This document shows positions 58,078 to 64,000 of a stretch of DNA of 64,000 nucleotides, in pieces (the stretch's first letter is position 1; every line of letters starts with the position of its first letter). The stretch covers positions 2,216,914-2,280,913 of the forward strand of contig BAOK01000001.1 of the NCBI GenBank assembly GCA_000509225.1. The letters run 5' to 3'. The stretch comes from Parvibaculaceae bacterium Mf 1.05b.01 (GTDB lineage Bacteria > Pseudomonadota > Alphaproteobacteria > Parvibaculales > Parvibaculaceae). Below the pieces are notes generated by a model. That model had not been told where the DNA came from and made no database searches. It worked only from the letters and a program-made list of their open reading frames with translations. The translations under genes and the position numbers were made by a program.

Positions 58078-58419
58078 ATGACAACGAGCTCGACACCGAG
58101 TGTTCAGGCACCCGAACAGATTGCCGAAACCGCCGAGACCCACATTGCCCGCCTAACCGGATTGGGTGTGGAAGACCGCGACGAGATGTTGAAGGCGACC
58201 GTGCGCTACCTCACAGATCAATGCGGCTGCACTCGCCGCGCCGCGAAGCTCCATGCAGCAAAAGCGATAGGGGAGCACGCCGCGCGCGGCACCCCGGCCC
58301 GCGTCGACGTGGACAAGACAACGTCCACCTGTGTCTTCGTCAACTGCAACGGGGAGCTGCGGGCACTCACCATCCCCGACCTTGTTCACGCGCTGGAACA
58401 TTCGCCCCAAGCGCATTGA
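58078..58419 (+). CDS. Hypothetical phage early protein
   Basis: This encodes 113 residues from an ATG with AAAGGAGAAA upstream. A helical N-terminal half (TAETHIARLTGLGVEDRDEM, YLTDQCGCTRRAAKLHAAKA) is followed by a strand-rich end (TSTCVFVNCNGELRALTIPD). No family is recognised. Its 3' end is duplicated at 11244-11360 in the relic locus. It is the last plus-strand gene before the first reverse cassette. Confidence 0.65.
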   Translation: MTTSSTPSVQAPEQIAETAETHIARLTGLGVEDRDEMLKATVRYLTDQCGCTRRAAKLHAAKAIGEHAARGTPARVDVDKTTSTCVFVNCNGELRALTIPDLVHALEHSPQAH

Positions 58420-58436
58420 AGGTCGGGTCAATCAAA

Positions 58437-59258
58437 TTACTGAAACGGGATTTGAACCAAATGTTGCAACCGATGAACTTCGTCGCCAGTCAGGTTTCCA
58501 TCCTCCCGTCGTTCAAATGCCGGATAGAGGAAGCTGACCATTCTTTCGAGTTCTTCCCACTGCTCCGCGTCCGCAACATAATGACCACGGGCAAACTCCG
58601 ATTGAATGGCGACGATGAGCGTATGCCTCGCAACCTCTTTCACTCCATACTCTCTGATTTCCCCTGCAGTTCGACAGAACTGTTGCACATCCTGCAATGT
58701 ATAAAGCGCTGCTCTTATCGCTTGAGAGAAATTTCCAACGACAATCTTGCGCAACAGATTGTTGGAAGGCGCAATAATTGCGAGGTCGTCAAAACTCAAA
58801 ACACTGTCAGCCAACAGTGCTTGGAAGTCGCGCGTAGCCACACGACCAATGTAATCGCGAGCTGCCTGATGACGGGGAGCATTCGCGTATGCCGTGTCAT
58901 CCACATGAAAGTTTCTCCTGGCGGTCTCCATTTCTTGAACGATGGTCCAAAGCAAGGCTGCCGCAGTTTGCATGTGATAGTAGGAGGCAACCCCCAAAGC
59001 ATGATTTCGGTCGTCCAGTTCTGCTGCACGGATTACGTCTTGCCTTTGCCACTCCCGCTCCTGCGTCCGCCTCGCTGCCTTCACACCCCAGACAGCGGCA
59101 ACCGCCGCACTCATCGTGCCAATAGCGACCAGGATGTCAATGAAGTCGCTTCGATGCCATCCATCTGTCGTGGCAAATATGCCCCACACACCGATGATGC
59201 CGATCACAACAGCGCCCCCAATCGCAACACCGAGATGGAAATCGTTCGAATTCTTCAC
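58437..59258 (-). CDS. Two-helix membrane protein of duplicated cassette (copy 2)
   Basis: This encodes 273 residues. MKNSNDFHLGVAIGGAVVIG, then GIFATTDGWHRSDFIDILVA, gives two membrane helices at about 9-28 and 40-60, with a basic KAARRTQEREWQRQD stretch behind. The helical soluble domain (about 75-273) differs from copy 1 (11451-12353). The gap to the pentapeptide gene is 12 nt, as in copy 1. The shared anchor with variable domain suggests a sensor, inhibitor or effector module. No family is recognised. Confidence 0.65.
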   Translation of the reverse strand: MKNSNDFHLGVAIGGAVVIGIIGVWGIFATTDGWHRSDFIDILVAIGTMSAAVAAVWGVKAARRTQEREWQRQDVIRAAELDDRNHALGVASYYHMQTAAALLWTIVQEMETARRNFHVDDTAYANAPRHQAARDYIGRVATRDFQALLADSVLSFDDLAIIAPSNNLLRKIVVGNFSQAIRAALYTLQDVQQFCRTAGEIREYGVKEVARHTLIVAIQSEFARGHYVADAEQWEELERMVSFLYPAFERREDGNLTGDEVHRLQHLVQIPFQ

Positions 59259-59270
59259 GACGATGCGCCT

Positions 59271-60428
59271 TTATTCATCACCGCCGTCCTCGATCTCCCT
59301 GAACTCAATGTAGTAACCACCTTCTTCTCTGGGCCCAAGAAGGACAGGTTTCAATGGGGGTGTGTTAGCACGCAGCGAGGCAGGCATATTGTCGGGATGA
59401 GTGATGTAGCACCTGCAAAATTCCTTCGCCCGAATGTCACTCCCCCACCCATTTCCTCCCAAGAGGACACGATCATATGGCTTTCCTCGATCAACCAGGA
59501 CCGCATTGTCCATCTTGCACCCTTCGAACATCGGCTTGTGAAACTGATCAGCAATATGAGAAAAAATACTCTCCGTCTGGGTTTGAATGTCGCAACCCTG
59601 GAAGTTGCTGAAGTCACAATCAATAAACCGCGCGAGAGTGAGCGTTCCCGCAGCCTGGCAACCATCGAAGCTAATTCCTTCGTAGTCACCGAGAATGGAC
59701 CCTCCAATGAACTTGCTACTGGCAAACGTCTCCGCAGATTCTCCGATATAGGCGACTTCACAGTCGATAAAGACAGCCTTTCTGAACCGGAGATTATCGC
59801 CAAAGAACACCCGGTCAAATTTAACGTCGAGCAAAGACGCATTGTCGAAGCTGACATTCCTGAGATCGAGAAACTTGTAGTCAGTAATTTCCTGCATACG
59901 AGTATTCAGTCGAGAAACCAAAGCAAACGCCTCTTCAAACTCTGGCGCTATTTCCTGAAATTCTTCAGTTGCAGGTCTGTTCTGTCGCAAAAAAGCACTT
60001 ATCTGTCTCAAACCGCTCTCCAGGTAGCGTTCTTCGTCACGCTCGGCGACTTCAGCCAGGCCGTTCATGCCCGCAATCCTCATGACGCTGCTATCACTGT
60101 CGAGAAGCTTCAGTGCGTTCTCATATCGTGCGGCAATGTGGTCGCGTTCAGATACATCGGTCTGTCGCTCCATCACCGCAATACGGCGCAACGCAAACCA
60201 CAACCCAAATGTACCGAGGCCCAACAAACCCCAGTTGCGCAGAACTTCAGTCCATCCCGCAAAATCTACGGGCCAATAGTCACCACGCGGCAGTTCAAAA
60301 ATCAGTGCAAAGCTGCCAACAATAACCACGCCGATCATCGTGGTCGCAATTGCGGCCATAACGCCGGAGAACCGGGACAGATCGAACCCGACTTTTTCTT
60401 TCAGCCATTTTTGCACTCGTTCAAACAA
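59271..60428 (-). CDS. Membrane-anchored pentapeptide-repeat protein of duplicated cassette (copy 2)
   Basis: This encodes 385 residues. Two membrane helices (about 22-45, 62-82) are followed by LWFALRRIAVMERQTDVSER and DHIAARYENALKLLDSD, similar to copy 1. The C-terminal half has pentapeptide-like units: FLDLRNVSFDNASLLDVKFD, CEVAYIGESAETFASSKFIG and ARFIDCDFSNFQGCDIQ. It is gene one of the two-gene minus-strand cassette. It faces the plus-strand phage genes, consistent with its own promoter and expression in the lysogen. Confidence 0.7.
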   Translation of the reverse strand: MFERVQKWLKEKVGFDLSRFSGVMAAIATTMIGVVIVGSFALIFELPRGDYWPVDFAGWTEVLRNWGLLGLGTFGLWFALRRIAVMERQTDVSERDHIAARYENALKLLDSDSSVMRIAGMNGLAEVAERDEERYLESGLRQISAFLRQNRPATEEFQEIAPEFEEAFALVSRLNTRMQEITDYKFLDLRNVSFDNASLLDVKFDRVFFGDNLRFRKAVFIDCEVAYIGESAETFASSKFIGGSILGDYEGISFDGCQAAGTLTLARFIDCDFSNFQGCDIQTQTESIFSHIADQFHKPMFEGCKMDNAVLVDRGKPYDRVLLGGNGWGSDIRAKEFCRCYITHPDNMPASLRANTPPLKPVLLGPREEGGYYIEFREIEDGGDE

Positions 60429-60502
60429 TGTAATGACTCCGCGCTGTTCGTCCGAACGATTACAAATTCACACCTTAATCACAAGGTGGCGGTATGAGTG
60501 CG

Positions 60503-61678
60503 TTACTTGCTTTGCGCGCCAATGCGGCTGAAGACAGCATCAATCCAGCTCGGCATGGGTTCTTCCTCGCCCTGCTGCATGCTAGGTCTAAAGATGGCCT
60601 TCAGGATCAGGTGCTTGTCGTCTTCAGTCAGACGCTCGTTTGCATTGAGTGCCAAATACGCCTTTGTCATAACCTCTCTTTCGGCAGCATCGACCTCAAG
60701 AGTTCGATGCGTTGCATGAGATTTACTCGCAATACGAATGAGCCACACACCGATCAACCCGGGGACAACAAGCACAGCAAACGAAAGCATCAGGGCATCA
60801 GGCTGCACCTGCTCCCATTCAAGAACTTTGCTGGCATAGAGGGGTATCCCGACCATCGCCACGACACAGAGGCCTACGAAGAACCCGAGCGACCACTGCC
60901 GATCGGTTTGGTGCGCATCTCGTCTGACAGACCAATATTCCTGCGGCTCTTTAAGTTCGAGGGCTGTGTGAACAGACTCGACAGTACTTTTTCGGGCGTC
61001 CTCAGCGGCAACTTTACAGGCCTCGTCAACAGTCTTCTGAAGATCCTCGTGCCATTCGTCAGCTTCTGCCAGTTGAGTTTCCAGCGTCGTTTTAGCCTTA
61101 TCTGCAGCACTCTTTGCTTCATTCAAGTTTGTGACAATGTTTGGAGCGGCTGCTTGAATTGCTTTGGCATCCGCTGTAGCACTTCGAAGATCGCGGACTG
61201 CATCATTTGCAGAAATGGTAAGCGACGATACTTCAGGTGCGTTGATTGTGATCAAGAATGTGCCAACGAGCTGCCTTGTCTCCGTCGATGCAGCGGCAAC
61301 GTTCGCTGTCTGCTGTACGTCCTCAAGATTTATGGCCAACGTCGACGTTCGAGTCGGTCTAAGCCCGCTCCCATACTCGTCCAAGACTTTCCAATACGCT
61401 TCCGGGGAACGCTCCCCTCCTCCCAGCAAGGAGTGGAAGGGATGATCATTCTCCAAGATGTCCAGGCCCTCTTTCAGGTAGTCGATAAAGCTCTGCCGCA
61501 GCGCCTCACCTTTGATCACCTGTGTAATCTCACCCCAGAACGCTCTCTCGCTTACCACGAACATTTCAATGTCGTCGGGTTTTTCAAATTTGTAGCGATT
61601 TCCACTGTTGTCAGAAAATATGCTGCGATTTCCAGCATTCGGTCCGTCGTCTGCCATCTTGCTCGCGTCCAATCTCAT
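60503..61678 (-). CDS. DUF6161-like membrane protein, reverse-strand cargo
   Basis: This encodes 391 residues (a start at residue 8, 61657, is preceded by GCGAGCAAG and may be the real one). An N-terminal soluble domain (FVVSERAFWGEITQVIKGEA) is followed by a long coiled coil (about 160-245, with DKAKTTLETQLAEADEWHED), two membrane helices (about 275-320) and a C-terminal tail AEREVMTKAYLALNANERLT. I associate this layout with DUF6161, with moderate confidence. It is the second reverse-strand insertion in the early operon. Confidence 0.6.
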   Translation of the reverse strand: MRLDASKMADDGPNAGNRSIFSDNSGNRYKFEKPDDIEMFVVSERAFWGEITQVIKGEALRQSFIDYLKEGLDILENDHPFHSLLGGGERSPEAYWKVLDEYGSGLRPTRTSTLAINLEDVQQTANVAAASTETRQLVGTFLITINAPEVSSLTISANDAVRDLRSATADAKAIQAAAPNIVTNLNEAKSAADKAKTTLETQLAEADEWHEDLQKTVDEACKVAAEDARKSTVESVHTALELKEPQEYWSVRRDAHQTDRQWSLGFFVGLCVVAMVGIPLYASKVLEWEQVQPDALMLSFAVLVVPGLIGVWLIRIASKSHATHRTLEVDAAEREVMTKAYLALNANERLTEDDKHLILKAIFRPSMQQGEEEPMPSWIDAVFSRIGAQSK

Positions 61679-61894
61679 CGTGCAGTTTCGATAATCAATA
61701 GAGAAAATGCGGTTTTAGGAGATATAGAGTCAAGGTGGAACCTGCCGTTCGGTCAGTGGTTGACGTTTATCGCAAATCAGCGCAACGTGTGTTCGCACGT
61801 CGAAAAAGGGCGTGCCGGGTTTGGAAGCTCGGATATCTCAAGGCGCTCGAAACCGCGCCACACCTGCCATCAGGTCAACGCGGTTTTTGCATTC

Positions 61895-61990
61895 TTATGG
61901 TCGAGCGCAATGGGGCACCTTCGGGTGCGCCGGTTCCTTGAGGCCGGTCTTCCAACCTGTTGTTGCTCGGCCACCCTTTTGGAAGGGGGT
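61895..61990 (+). ncRNA. C4-like antisense RNA
   Basis: The segment starts TTCTTATGG. A closing stem is GGTCGAGC (61899-61906) with GCTCGGCC (61965-61972), seven Watson-Crick pairs plus one G-U. Inside are a GGCACC-TTCG-GGTGCGCC hairpin, a CCGG...CCGG hairpin and the AACCTGTTGTTGC loop, the layout of the C4/P4-CI antisense RNA family in phages. That RNA silences a downstream or overlapping phage transcript by pairing. The interval 61679-62023 holds no protein gene I can support. Confidence 0.6.
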
Positions 61991-62023
61991 CGCCGAGGTC
62001 ACTCAACCTCAAGGAGGCCGCCC

Positions 62024-62353
62024 GTGCCAAACCAGACTCAAGCTCTGCCCGAAAACCCGTTCGGGCTACTCGCAGAGAGACTTCCGACCCTCGATCTCAC
62101 CACGCTGGCGCTTTACTACCGCGACCTTGGCCATATTCATGCGCTCGTGGACGCGGTGAACTATCGCTACACGAAAGAGTGGGAAGAGCATGGGTTTGAA
62201 CCCCTGCTCGAAGCCCTCGCCGACATTCGTCATCTCATCCTGTTGCAGATCCTCGCCCACACACCGCAGGACGATGCAGAAGGAATGCTCCGCTCACAAT
62301 CTATCGCCGACTGGACCTTTCAGCAGCGTGGCCTCGCGGAGGTCCGAGCATGA
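62024..62353 (+). CDS. Hypothetical phage early protein
   Basis: This encodes 109 residues with a GTG start and AAGGAGG 9 nt upstream. It is helical: LTTLALYYRDLGHIHALVDA and FEPLLEALADIRHLILLQIL. No family is recognised. It lies behind the C4-like RNA, so it may be a regulated target. Its end (GCATGA) abuts the third reverse-strand insertion. Confidence 0.62.
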   Translation: MPNQTQALPENPFGLLAERLPTLDLTTLALYYRDLGHIHALVDAVNYRYTKEWEEHGFEPLLEALADIRHLILLQILAHTPQDDAEGMLRSQSIADWTFQQRGLAEVRA

Positions 62354-62373
62354 GAGACAGAAGTTTGGAGAAA

Positions 62374-63144
62374 TCAACTTTTCTGGTGCACTTGTTTCGA
62401 GCCGAATGGCGGAATATCCCAGTAGTCCCAATCAGCGAAATCATCACGTTCACGAACTATTCTATAAAACTCACGGCGAAGTGTATTCATCTGACCGTAG
62501 AGACGCGGCTCATTCTCTATCAAGAAATTGACCTCGTCCGGCGGAAGAATTTCATCTCGGCACATGATTATGTTACCGAGCGCCAACTCCAATCTAGATA
62601 CCGTTACCTGAATGTTGTGAAAGCTTGTTTCCACTTCAACTCTGCTTTCCACAGATACAAATACACTCATTGCCTCCCAAAGACGCAGCCTGGGTACATG
62701 GGCCAGATGCGCCATCAATTCTTGCATAGCCGCAAGTTGCGACATCATATATTCAACGTTCTTCGCCGCCACGCCAAGGTAGAAAGTCATTTCCCTAACC
62801 GTATCTGGATCTTCCAGCGTAGAGTCCAAAAGGAAAACTTTATACGCCTCGGAGAGTCCAATACTGATCGTAGTCGGGACGCTCGCAATCGTTGCCCATA
62901 CAAAATCATTTGCTTGGCGTTCCTGAACTGCGCGGGGTTCCTCAATCGATTGTCGGTGCATTTGATACGCAATCAGAATAGCGAAGGGCGTAGCTATTCC
63001 TCCAATCAATGTTCCGAGCATTGTCAAAAACGCTACCGTGTCATTCGCCGAGGCGAGCAGCGGACTGACAAGCCACACGGTGAAAGCAATCGGATAGAGC
63101 GCCAGAACACCTATGACAATTGTGAGAAGAAGATTGTTTTTCAT
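62374..63144 (-). CDS. Two-helix membrane protein, reverse-strand cargo
   Basis: This encodes 256 residues from MKNNLLLTIVIGVLALYPIA; in-frame starts at 63168 and 63180 are possible. Two membrane helices (about 4-28, 40-62) are followed by a helical soluble domain (YHLGVAAKNVEYMMSQLAAM-like and LWEAMSVFVSVESRVEVET). The architecture resembles the cassette membrane proteins at 58.4 and 11.5 kb, but sequence identity is low. It is the third reverse-strand insertion, placed between the 62.0 kb gene and the primase. Confidence 0.6.
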   Translation of the reverse strand: MKNNLLLTIVIGVLALYPIAFTVWLVSPLLASANDTVAFLTMLGTLIGGIATPFAILIAYQMHRQSIEEPRAVQERQANDFVWATIASVPTTISIGLSEAYKVFLLDSTLEDPDTVREMTFYLGVAAKNVEYMMSQLAAMQELMAHLAHVPRLRLWEAMSVFVSVESRVEVETSFHNIQVTVSRLELALGNIIMCRDEILPPDEVNFLIENEPRLYGQMNTLRREFYRIVRERDDFADWDYWDIPPFGSKQVHQKS

Positions 63145-63191
63145 AGTGAAACAGTGACTCACATTCATGCTGACTCGCAAGGGGTGGCGGC

Positions 63192-64000
63192 ATGATGGAT
63201 GATGCTCTCCGCCAAGAAGTCACGCCTCGCCTGAAAGCCGACTATGGGTTTAAAGCCCGGGCCGACTGGCTGCAGGAAGGCAAGTGTCCGGCTTGTGGCA
63301 AGAAAGAGCTCTTCACGAGTGCCAACAGCCCCTGGGTGCTGCGCTGTGGACGGCAGAACAAATGCGGGGCGGAGTTCAGCATTCGCGATCTCTATCCCGA
63401 CCTCTTCCAGGACTTTAACAAGCGCTATAAGCCGAGCCCCAAAGAGCCCAATGCGACGGCTGATGCCTATATGAAGTTGATGCGCGGGCTCGACCCCACA
63501 CGCATGGGTGGGTTCTACCGGCAGGAGAAGTTCTGGCACCCGCAAGCAGAAGGTGACAAGGGAAGCGCCACGGTGCGCTTTGATATTGACCGGGCGAACG
63601 ACATTTACATGGAGCGGCTGATTGAGCCCGTCACCATTCGTGCCTCAGACGGCACACTCACCACCCGCAAGGCGCACTTTAACGGCTCCTATCGCGGGCT
63701 CTGGTGGCAACCGCCGGGCATGGAAATTAATGATGGCGATGAAGTGTGGCTGGTGGAAGGCTGCATTGACGCCATCTCTCTTTTCCTCAATGGCCAAAAA
63801 GCTGTCGCAACGCTTACCTGCACCAACTATCCCGCCCGCAAGCTTGGCGAACATGGCGCTACCAACGTCAAATGGGTATGGGCGCTCGACAATGACAAGG
63901 CGGGCCGCAAATATAACGTCAAACATGCACGCACCATGCGGGATGCGGGCATACCCCAAGTCTTCTGCGCGCTCATTCCCCAGAAGGGGCGCACCAAAAC
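63192..64000 (+). CDS. Toprim-type phage primase/helicase (cut by window end)
   Basis: The first 269 codons are visible. A zinc site CPACGKKELFTSANSPWVLR with a later CG-x-x-x-x-CG (CGRQNKCGAEF) matches the zinc ribbon of phage primases. A toprim domain follows: DEVWLVEGCIDAISLFLNGQ, then WALDNDKAGRKY (D-x-D). It synthesises primers for phage replication, perhaps as a fused primase/helicase. The start (two ATGs in a row) has GGGGTGGCGG upstream. The gene continues beyond 64000. Confidence 0.88.
   Translation, partial: MMDDALRQEVTPRLKADYGFKARADWLQEGKCPACGKKELFTSANSPWVLRCGRQNKCGAEFSIRDLYPDLFQDFNKRYKPSPKEPNATADAYMKLMRGLDPTRMGGFYRQEKFWHPQAEGDKGSATVRFDIDRANDIYMERLIEPVTIRASDGTLTTRKAHFNGSYRGLWWQPPGMEINDGDEVWLVEGCIDAISLFLNGQKAVATLTCTNYPARKLGEHGATNVKWVWALDNDKAGRKYNVKHARTMRDAGIPQVFCALIPQKGRTK

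Noticed and set aside
58446-58466. A tRNA T-arm-like sequence (GGTTCAAATCC on the minus strand), possible att site
   Set aside because: No acceptor, D or anticodon stems can be formed round it; it is inside the coding end of the membrane protein.
58221-60497. A 758-codon open frame on the plus strand
   Set aside because: It is the antisense of the two cassette genes; it lacks a proper start signal and has compositionally odd protein sequence, while the minus-strand frames match across two loci.
61812-62159. A possible Ash-like small protein
   Set aside because: The reading frame overlaps the C4-like RNA stems and lacks a ribosome-binding site; similar translated frames are known artefacts over this RNA family.
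60494-62353. A 619-codon open frame on the plus strand
   Set aside because: Only its last 109 codons (from GTG 62024, with AAGGAGG) look like a gene. The rest is antisense of the DUF6161-like gene and runs through the C4-like RNA.

Overview
The window is alphaproteobacterial chromosome, probably from the Hyphomicrobiales/Rhodobiaceae side of the class. Evidence for this: nine matches to the alphaproteobacterial general-stress (EcfG-type) promoter GGAAC-N16/17-CGTT, ECF sigma factors with short anti-sigma partners, an entericidin-like lipoprotein, and coding biased to G/C in third positions. I cannot name a species from sequence alone.

Layout. (1) 1-10.9 kb is ordinary chromosome: the start of an acyl-CoA dehydrogenase, a pair of secreted proteins of unknown function, and small metabolic, detoxification and transport genes (NTF2-like, GFA/CENP-V, MATE exporter, two HxlR regulators, GMC oxidoreductase, glutathione S-transferase). 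(2) 10.9-13.5 kb is a relic of a prophage early region. A 3' gene fragment, nearly identical to a gene at 58.1-58.4 kb, is followed by an intact two-gene membrane cassette on the minus strand. (3) 13.9-29.0 kb is a compact stress island: Dps, Fe-superoxide dismutase, CsbD, PRC-barrel proteins, DUF883, MscS channel, Crp/FNR regulator, Pmp3, DUF4112, DUF2254, FNT channel and two sigma/anti-sigma pairs. Eight perfect N16 promoter motifs and one N17 motif lie in front of its genes. (4) 29.0-30.3 kb has no intact gene. It holds an array of eleven GGTNACC heptamers built round a 22-bp perfect palindrome, plus a broken reading frame. (5) 30.3-34.0 kb has four minus-strand genes that look like phage defence, including an Abi-alpha/DUF4393 protein and two HEPN-like proteins. 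(6) 34.1-53.3 kb is the complete P2-type structural block in canonical order: Q, P, O, N, M, L, X, holins, R, S, endolysin, V, PAAR tip, W, J, I, H, G, FI, FII, E/E', T, U, D. (7) 53.3-56.6 kb carries exported cargo: a membrane protein, two lipoproteins and an SH3-like secreted protein. (8) 56.6-64 kb is the lysogeny and early region: a double-HTH S24 repressor, a small HTH gene, an Ogr-type zinc-finger activator, a C4-like antisense RNA and a toprim primase cut by the window end. Four membrane-protein genes sit on the opposite strand between the phage genes.

How it fits together. The prophage appears intact in its late genes. Two identical dyads (TTGT-N11-ACAA) lie at the P/O divergence and before V, where an Ogr-type activator would act, and an Ogr-like gene sits beside the repressor. 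The defence genes left of Q occupy the place where P2 carries old and tin. No integrase or att site was recognised, so the prophage borders are not fixed.

The best candidate for an undescribed system is the two-gene cassette present twice, at 11.45-13.49 kb and 58.44-60.43 kb. Each copy has a membrane-anchored pentapeptide-repeat protein followed after 12 nt by a two-helix membrane protein. The latter's first ~75 residues are strongly conserved between copies while the rest differs. In the first locus the surrounding prophage has decayed but the cassette is intact, which suggests it is kept for a benefit to the host. A role in phage exclusion is inference.
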